Source: Allium sativum
Taxonomy: Eukaryota > Streptophyta > Magnoliopsida > Asparagales > Amaryllidaceae
Direction of reading: 5' to 3'
Assembly: GCA_030737875.1 (NCBI GenBank)
Contig: CM060923.1
Coordinates: 175,439,696-175,503,695, forward strand
DNA length: 64,000 nucleotides
In this document: positions 23,541 to 36,264 of the stretch, piece by piece
How the letters are laid out: the number at the start of each line of letters is the position of its first letter
How positions within the stretch are numbered: position 1 is the first letter of the stretch
Notes under the pieces: model-generated
Database searches by the model: none
Told to the model about the DNA's origin: nothing
Seen by the model: the letters and a program-made list of their open reading frames with translations, nothing else
Translations under genes and position numbers: made by a program

Positions 23541-24562
23541 CGCCTGTGAATGATAGGCCGTACTTAGATTCAGTCGCTTGCCCATGACTTCCCGTAGACT
23601 ATCCCAAAACTGGCTAGTGAAGATTGAGTCATGGTTACTAACTATACTTTAGGGAACCTCGTGCAACCGCTTTATTTCTTGAAATTAATCCGTTGCTAGC
23701 TATAATGCAGTCCTTTCGCTCTTTACCGGAGTGAAATGAGCACTCTTCGTGAGTCTCCCTACTATGACCCACATGCTCGTATTCTCTTTCCTTGACCTTG
23801 GTAATCCATCGATAAAATCCATGGGAATACTCTTCCACTTCCATAGTGGAACGTCTAGAGGATGCAATAGCCCACCGGGCTTCTTCGACTCGGCCTTAAC
23901 TTGCTGGCAAATGATACATCTAGAGACAAACTCCGCCACATCCTTCTTTATCCCAGGCCAAAAGAAAATGCGCTTCATATCTTTATACATCTTATCTCTG
24001 CCCGGATGTATAGTCAACTTAGAGCGATGCGCTTCCTCAAGAACTTTCTTTCTCTCATCGCGTCTTAGCCATCCCTTGTCATCTATAGCGAGGTGACTTA
24101 ACATCTCGCCTCGAATCAACTTGTCCATGATCTCGGCTAACTGCGGGTCTTCCTTCTGTGAAGTCCCTACTTGATCCAGAAGGGTAGGTCTAAACTCAAG
24201 GGACGCTAACTGACTAATTAAACTGAGAAAGCTTCTTACTTCACTTGTCCTCGTCGGAGCTTTCCGGTCTTGAACCGCGACCACTTTAGCGGGATCCACC
24301 GCTAAGCCTTGCTTAGAAACTATGTGCCCAAGAAATCTAACTTCTTTTCTCCAAAATGACATTTGGAGGACTTGGCTTCCAACTGATGGGCTCTAAGCGT
24401 ATCCATCACCTCCTTGAGATGTCTAGCATGTTCTTCCTCGTCCTTTAAGAAAGTCAGGATATCGTCTACAAAGACTACCACAAACTCGTTCAGGAACTCC
24501 CTAGACACCCTACTCATCAAGTCCACGAAGTAGGCGGGTGCATTAGTCAAACCGAATGGCAT
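23540..24562 (-). pseudogene. B1 pol fragment: RT fused by deletion to integrase
   Basis: 24562-24320 begins [12 protein letters not shown] and carries the catalytic VVVFVDDIL (a gypsy FVDD motif). A frameshift leads into 24362-23700, which continues RT with FLGHIVSK and SEVRSFL. It then jumps straight to the pre-integrase linker SLEFRP, so the RNase H domain (about 120 residues) is deleted. The integrase zinc-binding region (HPGRDKMY to CIICQQ) and MDFIDGLP follow. In B2 the matching linker has ten more residues before KVLEEAH. After 23700 the core continues in another frame to about 23540 (FTSQFW, NLSTAYH). The fragment cannot yield active enzymes. Confidence 0.88.
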
Positions 24563-25360
24563 GACCAGCTATTCTAAGAATCCATCTGGAGTTCTGAACG
24601 CAGTTTTGTCTATACCATCCTCAGCTACTCTGAGCTGATGGAATCCAGTAGCAGGATCAAGAGAAAACAGATGTTCCTACAAGCTGATCAAACAAATCAT
24701 CGATCCTTGGTAATGGTTGTCTATTCTTCTTGTTCTACTCACGATAATCAACACACAGGCGAAGCGAACTGTCCACATTAGTAGCGAATACTACTAGAGC
24801 ACCCTCTTCGGAAATGCTTCATCGTATGAAGTTCTTCTCAAGCAACTCCTTTACTTGCTTTGTTAACTCTCATCTCGCGGGACCATGTGCCTAACCGGCC
24901 ACGAAACTATCTTGGCATTATCAACTAGATAAATGCGGAAATCAATCTCTCGCTTAGGGGTAACCCCCCCCCCCACCCTTCACTTCACCCAAGATATCAG
25001 GATATTCTCGGACCACCCTCACCGATTGCAAACTATCAATAGACGAGTTGAGGGATTCAAGATGACACAACGTGATGGGACCCATAGGGTTACAAGAAAT
25101 TTTTAGGGTATTACTGAGGCGAGTCATGAGCCTCACAACCCTATGCTCAAAAATCAAGGATGGCTCCAAAACTGGACAACCCATCCATGCCCAAAATCAA
25201 CTCATACCCCATGAAACCGAGAATATAAGCATCACACGAGAATTCAAGATAGAAATTTTCAAATCCACGCAGATCATAGACAAATGGGTGTAAACCCCAA
25301 TTGGATTTGAAACACACACGTGATCATAAACTAGACTAGTACTTAGGTGCAAACTTTCAA
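24563..25360 (-). pseudogene. B1 degenerate protease C-terminus and RT N-terminus
   Basis: This lies between the protease start and the open RT segment. Remnants of the usual content (aspartic protease remainder, linker, RT palm start) are expected from position, but stops in all minus-strand frames leave only short phrases. A run of Cs at 24966-24974 may be a replication-slippage or sequencing indel site. I could not place individual motifs with confidence. Confidence 0.5.
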
Positions 25361-26510
25361 CTAGATCAGATGAAATAAACTATGCGATGTGCCAGAATCA
25401 AACAAAGTACAAACAGGAACATCAGAAATGTAAACAGGACTTTTAACAGAAACACTACCTCGATCATGAGCTGAGAGAACGATGTTAAGGGGATGAACTC
25501 GACCTCCAGATGGTCTTGCACACTGAGTCTGACCTTGCCCTTGCTTCTTCGGGCAATCTTTGCTGAAATGTCCAAACTCACCACAATGAAAGCATTCACC
25601 ACTCTTCCTTTTTCTCTTCCTACAATCCTTAATAAGATGCCCAACTGGACCGCAATAATGGCACTTCTTCTTGTCGTTATTTCCCTTGCTATTGTTCCCC
25701 TTGTTTAGATGAGTCAAGCTTCCACAAGTAAAGCACTTTTTTTCCTCCTTATCTTCGGACTTCTCCTCCTTCTTTTTCATTTCCTTTTTGGGCTCCGTTT
25801 CCTTGTTTTGAGACTCATTCATCTTGACCTCCTTCTTATCACTCCTATTCTCTTCATTGAGTAGGGCCATATTCACCAAATTCTCGAAAGTTGCCCCCAA
25901 GGGTATATGAGTCATGGCTAAACCATGTAATGGCTCGTTTAATCCTAGAGCAAAGTATAGGGCCTTCTTCTGAGCTGTGTTAACCAAGTCTAAACCGACC
26001 CGAGCCAGTTGATTAAACTTATCTATGTATTCCCTAATAGTCATGTCCCCTTGCTTCAGTGATAGGAATCTTAGTCCAAACTTTCCCCGAAAGTCATCCC
26101 AAGTCTCAATTGGCCTAGTAGCGGTGGTGACCACCCACCAACGTGCAGCTTCTTCCTTTAGCAACCACACTGCTAATAAAACCTTCCTACGGTCATCTAT
26201 ATCAAAGAAGGCAAAAAAGATCTTCGGTTTCTTTCAACCAATTCCTTGCCTCTACATAAGTCTCGGTTCCAATGAAATTCTTGCAACCCATCGCCTTAAA
26301 GTCTTTGCAAATCTCCGCGAAATCCTCTTGTGGATGCTGAGGGGGAGGAGGAAGAGGAACCTTAGCGACAGGAGGAGGAGGAACATTGACTACCGGAGGA
26401 GGAGGAGGAGGAACATCGGCGGGGCCGGCTTCGGTCGCCCTAGCCTCCAAAAGTCTCCTATACCAAACAGGTACGTGTACTCCCTCCGGAATGGAAAAGT
26501 TATTGGCCAT
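25361..26510 (-). pseudogene. B1 gag and start of protease
   Basis: The ATG at 26510 starts MANNFSIPEGVHVP, followed by a proline-rich stretch and the chromovirus Gag core beginning FIGTETYVEARNWL. A frameshift near 26170-26210 separates it from a 269-codon segment with EEAARWWVVTT, FRGKFGLRFLSL, MTIREYIDKFNQLARVG and a long lysine/glutamate-rich linker. Three zinc-knuckle-like motifs follow: one degenerate (CFTCGSLTHL) and two complete CX2CX4HX4C (CHYCGPVGHLIKDC and CFHCGEFGHFSKDC). The frame then enters protease at VCTLFDSGTSHSLF, with DSG the catalytic site, and stops at 25361. The domain order is normal for gypsy elements. One frameshift and one stop inactivate it. Confidence 0.9.
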
Positions 26511-26701
26511 ACTGAAAACGAAGAAAAAGATAGATTCAGAATCGAGAGAAAAAAAAAATGAAGGAATTTTTGCTAATGGCTTTTTGGGGAATGACCTTTA
26601 AAATAAACTAGACTTTTCTTTGGAAAATACTTTATACTTGGTTTTGAAAATAGTTTTCCAAAAGTTTTAAAAACCTTTTTGTTCCTTCTCGTAAACCATA
26701 T

Positions 26702-26713
26702 GCTCTGATACCA
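26702..26713 (-). other. Primer-binding site of B1
   Basis: The minus strand reads TGGTATCAGAGC, complementary to initiator tRNA-Met, two bases from the 5' LTR end at 26716. This is the usual plant chromovirus arrangement. Confidence 0.92.
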
Positions 26714-26715
26714 AA

Positions 26716-29700
26716 TGTAACACCCCACCTCAGCCAGTGTGTCTCTTACAAGCACTCTGACTTTGGAGGAGCGTTTGAATCAGGTAAACATGCATAATGA
26801 TATATCAAGGCAGAACAAGAACATAAGTATATATGTAGACAGAGTAAATAAGATAAGTAAAACAGCGGAAGATTTCAAACTATTTCCAAACAAGTCTGGT
26901 ACAACATAATGTCAACTTTCCAAATACACAAGTCTAGATAAAAACAACATCACTGAAAAACTGAAATACCTAAGTACTATCCCCAAAATAAGTGATAACC
27001 ATAGCTAGCTTCATGTCAAGACCGTACATGAGCTAAAATCCCACAAGCAAGCGATCAGAAATCCAAGCTAAGCTCCAATATTCCCACCCTGAGAACCAGG
27101 GGGGAAACGGAAGAAAAGAGGCGAAAGAAAAACAGGTCAGTCAAAAAGACTGAGTAAGCCCTACTACAATCAATGTAAACTGATAAAGTTAACTGGCATG
27201 AGAAGCAGGGATGAACATAAGGATAACAACATACTAGCATGATTATTAACTAATAAGGTAGATAAAGGTGTCATCGCATACTCAGGTTTAAGGTTTTTGC
27301 ACCAGAGGTGTACTAGCAAGCTAACATGACTTGAATAAACAAGTATTGATCCCTTGGCCCAAGCTTTGGCCCAATAACATGAAGTGACCCTAATACGAGG
27401 TCCAATAATATGAAGTGACCCTAATACGAGGTCCAATAACATGAAGTGACCCTAATACGAGGTCCAACCAAACGATCTAGTAGATCGGCTCCCTATAAGC
27501 CTAACTCGTCACGTGTTGGTGTCAATACGGCCCAAACATAATTGTAGTCAGACTGTGCTGGGTCTCCCGTCGGGTGTATCAAGCCCTAGGGTGTCAACCC
27601 CTGGACACCATAAACATAAGTGCACAGTCTAGATCTACTAGAACCCATTCTTGACTTCTCCAAATACGGACTACGTGCACGACCATAGTCCATCCGGAAC
27701 TACATCGGCGTACCACTCTACCGTCGTCTTTGGTCACTTACCTCAAGTCCAGTAATCGTGCCCCACCCTTGCCTAGTCCCTAGGGTCGTAATGATACAAA
27801 CTTGGGATTACTACTGGAGTGGACCCCCATTGCTAGGATTTTCTAGTGGGTTAAGTACAGTTTAACCCTTTTACTAATCATGGATTAACTTGGTTAAGTG
27901 TAACGATGGGTTCACGACTTAACCCCGATTAATCCACCAAGCCCAAATTGGTTAAGTATTAAGTGGACCATGACTTAACCCTAATCATGAGGCATTAATT
28001 AATTTAATGTGCCTTAACCTCTCACATTAGACCTTGTTGTGGTTACTAGTTAAGCCGGGCGGGTCCGGGTAGCTTTACACCACAACTTGGTCTAACCTCG
28101 GGTTCAAGGTACAACATGACCAACTTCTCAAATTGGGTCCTATTGTTTGTAGCAACTAGTTAAGCCGGTCGGTTCCGGGTAGTTTTACGCTACAAACTCA
28201 ACCCAACCACGAGTTGGTCACACTTATATTTTCTAGGTGTCATGCCCATCATGTTTCCAAAACATATTACAAGTTTTCAAGCATTTGGGTAGACCTAACT
28301 TAATAGGTAAATTCCCAATGGGTAGACCTAACTTAATAGGTAAATTCCCAATCTTATGTTTTTATGTCTTTTAAGTTTACCCAACCCCAAACGCAATCCC
28401 ATCGCTTACATATCGCAATAACGCATAAAGGATAGAAAGAGGGAACTTGGCATAATCATGACATAAAGGTGTTGAAGCCACAAGTTTAACATGGTGGCAT
28501 ATGAAATGTACATATGTTGATATACTTGCATATTGCATCATTAGGCCTCAAAAGTATGCATAAAACCAAACTTAGCATATAAGTGATACATGGTGATAAA
28601 TGACATGTAGAAGTTGCCATAAGTTCGCATTAGCCTCACATGCAAGTTATCATAAGGGATATGATAACTTACATGTTGCCAAAATGCAACCTTTAGCATA
28701 AAGCTTGAAGCTTTAAGCTCATAAACCCAAGATAAGCTTGCATAACATGATAACATGAGCAAAATGATCAACCCAAACTTGCATAACATAACTTGCATAT
28801 CATAACATGGCATACTTGCATAACATAACATGATAAACTTGCATATCATAACATGACAAACTTGCATAGCATAACATGGTAAACTTGCATATCATAACAT
28901 GGCATACTTGCATAACATAACAGGATAAACTTGCATATCATAACATGGCAAACTTGCATAACATAACATGGTAAACTTGCATATCATAATGATCAAACAC
29001 AACTTGCATCATTCATTAACTTTAGAGTTTAAATATGAAAGTAGAAAAGGGCTTACAATGCTTATGAAGACACAAAAATATATATAGATTGAGACAAAGC
29101 CCTTATGCAATCAAATAAACCCAAAATGTAAGCTCCAATAGAAAAACCCTTGAGCCAAAATGATCAAAACCCTTGCTTTATGATGTAAATATGGAAACTT
29201 GACTTGAATGCAAGCTAATGACACTCATACAAGCTTGAAAACACTTGTATGCATGGAAAATCTCTCATAGAAATGACTTAGGAATTTTTTGAAGAGAGTG
29301 GAGGCCATGAGAGGAATGGTTTTGCCATAGTTTAGTTACTTGAATGAATAATGATGATTTAGGGTTAGGTTAGGGGCTTATTTATAGAGATTAGGATTAG
29401 TTTCAACCTTAGGATTAAACTCTAATTCCAATCTCAGCCCTTAAAACCGAATCTGGCCCCAAAACCTAACCAAAACCCCAAAATGGTGCACAGGCAAAAC
29501 TGTCCGGCTGAACCAAGTCGACAGCCAAGTCGACAGGGCTGCCGACTAGGACCAACCAAGTCGACTGCCAAGTCGACAGGCCTGTCGACTTGGTTGGCTT
29601 GGCGGGAAATTTCCCGCCTAGCCTTCCAGGCCCGAAATTCGAAATTTGAACTTGAAATTCAAATCTGTTTTGAACTTGAAATTTTTTGAAAACTTCATTG

Positions 29701-29870
29701 GGCCTTAATTGGGTCATACGGACTCCGATTTTCGAAAACTCGGACTCTATTTCGCGTATTTTTCCGAGACGAACGCAATGGCATAGCCCGTTTCCCTTGA
29801 TTTAGATTTTAGAATTAAATTCTGCCTCGATTTACGTTATAACAGGTTATTGAAAATACGGGTTGTTACA
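26716..29870 (-). repeat. 5' LTR of B1 (3,155 bp)
   Basis: Pairs with 19188-22346. The outer end, GGTTGTTACA, is followed at once by the target duplication GATAG. It holds the same internal repeats as the sister LTR. One copy of the 22-bp array carries CATAACAGGA where the sister has CATAACATGA, an example of a private substitution. Confidence 0.95.
29379..29386 (-). promoter_or_regulatory. TATA box of the B1 5' LTR
   Basis: The minus strand reads TATAAATA within CTCTATAAATAAGCCCC. Its place, about 490 bp into the LTR and downstream of the GTCGAC hairpins, matches the TATA box of B2 (53227-53236). It would drive the genomic transcript. Confidence 0.6.
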
Positions 29871-29875
29871 GATAG

Positions 29876-30761
29876 GTCCGACAGGACCGGAAAATGTTTT
29901 GTTCAGGAACAACCAATCCTCAAAAGTAAGAGAGGAACGACCCTGCAGGATCCAAGGGTTGCCCATAGGTGTTATCCTGGGTCATCTTGCTATAGGTGAT
30001 CTGAATTCGGCAAGGAGACCATCCCTGACCTTGACTCATGATGGAAATCCAATTTTCAACATGATATTTTTCGATTTTAGTTGTAAACTTATATGGTGAC
30101 ATAATATATGGTACCTATGTTGTCTATGATTGATACATTTATATTTAAAGTTGTTTTATACACTATGCACTAATAGTAGTATCAAAGACATTTGTTTTTA
30201 TAGCATATCAAGCACGTTTGGCTATTATAAGGTAAAACTCTATCCTCCGGCTTGCGTTGCATTGTGTGATGGGACCTGAGTCTTATAGTAGCTTAATTTT
30301 TCAAAAAGCATTGCATTGTTAATAAATGGTTTTATTTCACGGTATTCGTGGGAGTAAACCCATTCCATGTCATACGGCATGATCCCATGATTTTTATCCT
30401 ATTTTAAAGTAAAAATTTAATAATTGTTTTAGTTCTCACACCAGTCCCATAACTGACTCGGAGTTTATTGTTTCTACGTAAACTCTAGGTGCCTATATTT
30501 TCCACACGGACAACTAGTAGTTTTGGTTTTGCAGATTTTCTATTTATAGGATCCTGGTCAACAAATGGAGCTATATTCGAAAAGCTTTGTATCCATGTAT
30601 TTCTTTTAGTTATGTTAGTTAATAAATTTCCACTGTGCATTGTATTTATACATTTTTATTTCTGCTGCTATGTAATTTATTCTCTAATATTGTATTTTTT
30701 TCGCTGTGTATTATCTATTTGTACTCTGATATTCTTGTACTCTAATGTAAATTGTTGTAAT
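29876..30761 (+). repeat. Fragment of an old family-A LTR, plus-sense orientation
   Basis: The stretch 29960-30500 follows, with many changes, the complement of the A1 LTR. The segment around AATCCAATTTTCAACAT corresponds to A1 at about 1090-1110. CTCACACCAGTCCCATAACT corresponds to A1 at about 835-855, and the phrase about AAACTCTAGGTGCC to A1 at about 790-805. The sequence continues after the CACTA element at 40020. It has no coding content. It is the target into which B1 (left) and CACTA (right) inserted. Confidence 0.75.
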
Positions 30762-33408
30762 CACTACTAGAATATGGACGTTTGATAGCATTAGTATACA
30801 GCGTTCCCGCAAGCCTCCTTTTCAACACTATACAATTTATGGCTCTAGACGCACGAATTTCAGGTACTCAACGCTATACAGTGAAAAAGGGCGGGAAATG
30901 AAAATTTTGCAAGGAAAAAAACGTGTATTACCAGCGTCTCAGGAGACCCCGTCCCTTCTACTTACCTCTTCCAGAAAAAAAAATCCACGAAATCGAAAAT
31001 ATAGTCAATCGGTGGCACCATCCGCCATCAACAGTGCATCGGTGTCACTATCCGCCATCAATATTGGATCGATGCCAGCATTTACGTAACCCTAACCAAG
31101 TTATCAGTAGATCCTAATCCCTAAACAGTGCTGCCATCTGTGCTTCTCCAATTCAAACCGCTATAAGCGGCCACCATCCGTGCTTCTCTGATTCGATTTG
31201 CTGTTGGAGGTATTATTTTATATTTATAAGTTGTTTGGAGCAAGCTTTTAAAGTCTTTAGACGAGGAACATCTCAAGCTTATTTTTTGTTTTATTTTCAT
31301 TCATAGTTATATAATTGTTCAAGCTGTTTGACTTTATTGCTGTTTACTAGGATTTGAATCTTTATAGCTTTTTTTTTGTGAATTCACTGATATTTTAAAA
31401 TTGATTTTAGATCTTGTGGCTAATTTTGTAGATTTGTTGTTAGGTTTAACATGAAGCCGAACATTAAATAAGTGTCCCAAAATTTGTCAGTGTAAATTTT
31501 GTGAAGTTGAAATGTTTTCCAGTTGTTAATGATGTTTATCTTCAGGTCAAATCACTTGGTCTATGAACTATAAAACTTAAAATGCTAAATTCCTTATTTG
31601 AATGTACATTATTGTGCAACACTTAAAATGCTAAATTACATTGTTTCTATACAAAGTGTGTTTGCATCAATGGGATGAGGGCTTCTCGAGTCATCTCACT
31701 TTTTTTTCTTCTTTTCCTTTCCTCAGTTCATCTGGTTTTGTAATCCCTTTCATCATGCATCTCATCTCTTCGTCCTCCTCTCCCTAGCTTCTTATTATTA
31801 TTGTGAACCGTCTTTTTTTTTGTTAAGTCCATGTTTCTACTAGCCACTATATTATTTATCTGTTCAGATTTTCTATGCCCTGTCGTTATTCGTAGAGATC
31901 TGGCATCGCAAGATCCTTACCTCCTGTCACTATCCCAGTTTGTGTGAAATATTTTAGTGTTTTATAGGATTTGCAGTTGAACTGGCAATCTCAATTCCTT
32001 AGTCATTTCATTGCTACATTGTCGAGTTTTCAATTTTGACTTTTGAACAGAACTTTCTTCAGAGGCTGGGAATTTCAGATGGTGTCGTTGCCTTGTTACC
32101 TTTGCTTTACTTTTTGCTTTACTTCACATTTAGACTCAGACCTATTGTTTTTCATCTTTAACTCTGACGTCCATGGCAATTGCTTGCAATGATGGTTCTT
32201 TGCTTATTAACTGTCGTGCTTATTTTAGGTGTTTGGGTTGGTATCGTCTCCAATAACTCTCTCTGTTGGTTCTGTAGTTCTAGGCTGAGGATTATCTATC
32301 TAGATTATTGTGTTACTCCCCTTGGGTGTATTTGTGCACCGATTGCAGTGGTATACATTTTTGTCTATGTTTTGGTGTTTGTATGCATGTCTTGGCATGT
32401 TATCCATGTCCCTGTTCTCTATTGTGTGCTTTGGATTCTTTGAATCCTTGCTTTGTGAAGTTTTTGAAGCCTCTGTTGCACTGATTTGTATGTTGCTTTT
32501 GTTCCCCGATTAGTGTGGTTCTTTTGAAGTTTCTGTTATATTAGTTTCAGTCAAATGAAAACACCGGAGCATATAATAAAATTATTTGGTAGTACATTAC
32601 ATTCGTTAAGCGTTAATCCGTTGGCCCATTCATTAATTTTTCACATTAATAAAACCTAGAATGTCAAACTAATGTCTATGAGCATTAGTAATATAAGAAT
32701 GACCGTTGGTGTATATAGCTAGCCAAACATTATTAATGTAATTCCTCTATGCATGTATAAATAGCCATGCAAATATGTTTAATCCCTTCTTCTTTTCTTC
32801 TTAATATGTATATCTGTATATTTAAAAAAATCATGCTTATTATCAGTGCCCTTTTCGATCTAAGGGAGACCATAATGGCAGGAACCCTAACTCTCAGCCT
32901 ATCATATTGAAAGTAGTAAGGTGGTACACGACCACACCATCCGAATTAGGAACAATTTTGGGAGTGGGGACGTGATCGTAAAATCCATCATGCTCATTGT
33001 AGGATATCATCAACAAGCTCTGTTTCCATTGTGGATGCCATGAGATTTTCATAAACTTCTTTGACGAACAGTTGTCCTTGATTAATAGTTGTCATTTTTT
33101 TTATTTTTAGCAATTTCTGAAAGAGATTAGCATGAAACATGTTAGACAACAAATGTGACATCTGAAAAATAAATCACATTAAACTGTGTGAGTGTCACTC
33201 ATTGGTAGTTTGTACTACAACTTTATTTAGTACATGAATTCCAAAAGTGGTGAATGCAATCATTATGCACAAATGTTCCAATTGCTGTTAAATTGGGCTA
33301 ATCAAAATAGCATGAACCAATATTGTAAATTGGAGAGTACCCGAAGTAAACTTATTAACAAGTAATAGGTAGCTTGATTATAAGTTATAGAATAACCATT
33401 GTTTGTAG
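30762..33408. other. CACTA left interior: no recognised gene
   Basis: A few terminal AACGCTAT-like motifs lie at 30785-30875, followed by leader-like DNA with a near-duplicate phrase (CCATCTGTGCTTCTCCAATT and its variant at about 31130-31200). The rest is T-rich, intron-like sequence. Short plus-strand ORFs (for example 32180-32443) have no family features. I could not identify a transposase here. Confidence 0.45.
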
Positions 33409-33546
33409 GGCGCTGGTTGGTTTTCCTTCTACGTTTGTTATGGTCATCTTTCTCACGATGTCAAATAGTTTCTTATATCAATATTCCTGAGCAGCCATGT
33501 CCGGTAGCAGCAGAATATTTCTATGATGCAAGAGCTTTCTATATAG
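33409..33546 (+). pseudogene. Exon-like segment inside the CACTA element
   Basis: A 138-bp open segment is preceded by TTTGTAG and followed by GTACACTCTC, so it has plausible acceptor and donor sites. One frame includes INIPEQPCPVAAEYFYDAR, which looks like real protein sequence, but I do not recognise the family. It could be a captured host-gene exon or a transposase exon. The call rests on splice-like borders and composition only. Confidence 0.3.
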
Positions 33547-35080
33547 GTACACTCTCCTCTCCTCTTTTCCTTTTCCTACTAGGATTGACAGTTCACATAT
33601 TCTTTTGGTGCTTCCTTTTCTTTCCTGCCCATTGTTTTTTGTTTTTTATATTCTCAGTGTTTTTTTATGTACGCATTCTCCTGATTCTGCGATCCTTTGA
33701 TAAGAGACTTATGTTTATTATTTTGAGTTTTAGAATAGCCAAGAGGTTTATGGTGATCGATTTATTTGTTTATTAATTAACTTAGACTTTAACATTGTTT
33801 GCTATAGATTTAAGGACGTTTTAATTTCTTCTGTAGGTAAATGAATCTATTTATTGATTTTGGTTGACTTGGCTAGATTGTGTGTGAGGTTTTGGGATAA
33901 ATGTCCTCTTTCTAACAATTCTTTAATGGTGTTATGACTGAACCATCGACCTTCATCTTTGACTAAAAAGTCCTAATGATGTACTTTATTTAGATGTTAA
34001 TCTATTTCAATAATGCGTCATACACTATCAAAATATGTACTTTATTTTGCTACGTATTACATGCTACGTGTATGAATAGATGTTACCACTTTCAAAATCA
34101 GATGGAGCTTTATAGCCTAAAGTTACTTCATTATAAACAAATTATGTGCCATTCAATTTTTTGTATCTCAATAACTAAGAGCTTTAAACATTGGACAGTT
34201 ACGCTTATAAGTTGTTTCGCGAATGGGAATGAATAAAGGCACACAACTTAACTCTGTAAAATGAAAAATAATAAAACAAACTGAGTGCTTTTCTTGCTTA
34301 TTTCAGGCAAAATGACATATGCAACAAAAAATGTTAGATACTTCTTTCACAAGTTGATGCAAACAATTGCTTCACCAAAAATGATATTTGCAATGTTATA
34401 TGACATGTGCTTTCTGGGCAAATTGATATTTCCACTGTCATATATGCTCTGACAGTCTTCCCGTGGAGCTTCACAAACAATTATGCTCTGACTAAGCTGA
34501 TACTGCCTACTGATAAGTCATCTTATAAATTAAATGTTAATCAGTAGCAACAACAATAAAATGTTTAAACAGACTTCCGCTGGTGCTTGCACGCAACAGT
34601 GGTTCTGGATGTGCATGCAACGGTTCCCCATGGTACTTCTTTTCCTTATATTATATTGTTTATTTTTTTTATCTCTTACTATGTCTTCCTTATTAGTAAT
34701 CATTTTTGCACCTTCATGTATGTAAATATATGTAGCTGCAAAAGAAATGCAGACTTTGGAGAATTGAGCCAGGCTGCCACGAGAACTGTAAACTTTCCTT
34801 CTCCTATGAAGCTAATTTGGTTTATAAATTTTACAATCATAGAACACGTTTTGTTGGATTATATGACCTTTTATTACAAAAATAAGCACGGAAGCAATGG
34901 TATTTGGGACCGACTCACCGTTTTTCGGTCTGTTAAGTGTATGGGGTATGGTTGTCCATGGGTGACACAAACTTTGGATTACTCAGAGCAATTCGGGGGA
35001 AAAGATTAATGCATTTAGCACTACCACAATATTTTGACAAAATATGGTGCTCACTATATGTTGCTGTTTTCATTGCACAG

Positions 35081-35110
35081 GCATGGAGCCGTAAAGTTCT
35101 CAAGAAAAAC
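35081..35110 (+). pseudogene. Mini-exon-like segment inside the CACTA element
   Basis: Thirty bases encoding AWSRKVLKKN lie between TTGCACAG and GTATGTAC, both strong plant splice-site contexts. If real, it means the element also captured intron-containing genomic DNA, unlike the intronless kinase copy nearby. The segment is short, so chance is a real alternative. Confidence 0.25.
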
Positions 35111-35279
35111 GTATGTACTCTGTATCAATATAAAATAATAAACATGTGTTTTCAGCAGGATAGAACAAAGCAAGTTTACACATGAGTGTCCGACGCACAT
35201 CCAAGAGATATACGTAGATAACATACAAGATAATAAAAAAATACACCATCATGACCATAATATAAGACATACATATAGA

Positions 35280-36048
35280 CATGGTTATCACGGCGGTAAG
35301 TCGAGTCGAGTCGATAAAGGTCTAATTAGTCGACTAGTGGACTAGTCGTAAACTAGTCGGTCTAGTCGATAAATAAATATATACATTTATAATTTGAAAT
35401 TTCTAACTAATACATGTGGACAAAATTCAAATATGTACTGACATATGGTAAATTATATTTAACATGTTAAACCTGGTTTCTCAACTTTTGTTTTTCCACT
35501 TGTAGTTGGCTACATATGATCATATTTAACATGTCGACATGGGTATGTAGTTTGACAGCTGATAAAAAGAGACAAACATGGTCCACATGACAACCTGGCC
35601 TACAAAAAAAAATGCCTTACCCACTCCAAATGAGATAAAAATGTCGTAGCCTACGTTTGGGTCTTTATCAGCAGCTGCTTTTGTCTGCTTTGTGCACTAG
35701 GGAAAAAATAAATAAATAAAACTCAAGACACTGGATCGGCAACATCCTCTTTTATCTGCGGCTCTGCCCCGTGTTTTCATCTGCCCCCAATTCGAAGCTC
35801 GAGCACTTAGTTGATCTGCAATAACGGATGATTAGTGTGAAACGACTTCCAGTACTCAAATGCGACATCAACTTCGAGTTCATCATTTTAGGGTTCCAAA
35901 TCCGACATCGAGACTTCGATTTAAGGTTCTGGTGAGTTCGATTTCTAGGGTTTCAGTTTTCAGTTGACGTTTCATGTCGAGGCTTGAACCTCGACTAGCC
36001 GACTAGTCGACGACTAGTCGTGACTAGTCGAACGCCGTAATAACAGTG
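35280..36048. mobile_element. hAT-type MITE (769 bp) nested in the CACTA element
   Basis: The left end CATGGTTATCACGGCG pairs with the complement of the right end, CACTGTTATTACGGCG, giving 13 of 16 matches. The flanks are CATATAGA on both sides (35272-35279 and 36049-36056), a perfect 8-bp target duplication as made by hAT transposases. Near both ends the palindromic motif GACTAGTCG recurs many times (35296-35370 and 35990-36030), typical of hAT subterminal repeats. There is no ORF of note, so it would need a transposase in trans. It lies about 220 bp upstream of the kinase pseudogene start. Confidence 0.85.
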
Positions 36049-36264
36049 CATATAGACACATGAAAATGAATTTATATTCACTGACTGACCAGACTCGACA
36101 TTAAAAAAGCAAACTGCAAAATAAAGCTTAGATATTTCAAGGGTTTCCCCCTTAAATAACCTCTTAAAACAACCAATTAGCTTTTTTATCTTCTCATTTC
36201 AACGTCTTTGATCTATTTCTAGCTTGTCTTCGTTTTATCCGAAGCGAATCACTGTTTAGTAGCA

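Larger units (their letters stand above)
19188..29870 (-). mobile_element. Ty3/gypsy chromovirus-like LTR retrotransposon B1, young insertion with defective pol
   Basis: LTRs of 3,159 bp (19188-22346) and 3,155 bp (26716-29870) start TGTAACAC and end GTTGTTACA. The flanks on both sides are GATAG (19183-19187 and 29871-29875), a perfect 5-bp target-site duplication. A tRNA-Met primer site (26702-26713) and polypurine tract (22347-22363) set the minus orientation. In the first 400 bp the LTRs differ by about six substitutions and one small indel by eye, so the insertion is recent. The interior holds gag-protease, partial RT and partial integrase. RNase H is missing and the integrase is broken, so the copy could have moved only with help in trans, unless the damage came after insertion. 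Confidence 0.95.

Noticed and set aside
23282..23587. Plus-strand 101-codon ORF
   Set aside because: It is antisense to the B1 integrase remnant and 3' region, with no domain.
32180..34236. Several 80-125-codon ORFs inside the CACTA element considered as transposase
   Set aside because: They are hydrophobic, T-rich and lack any TNPD or TNPA motif; composition fits introns.
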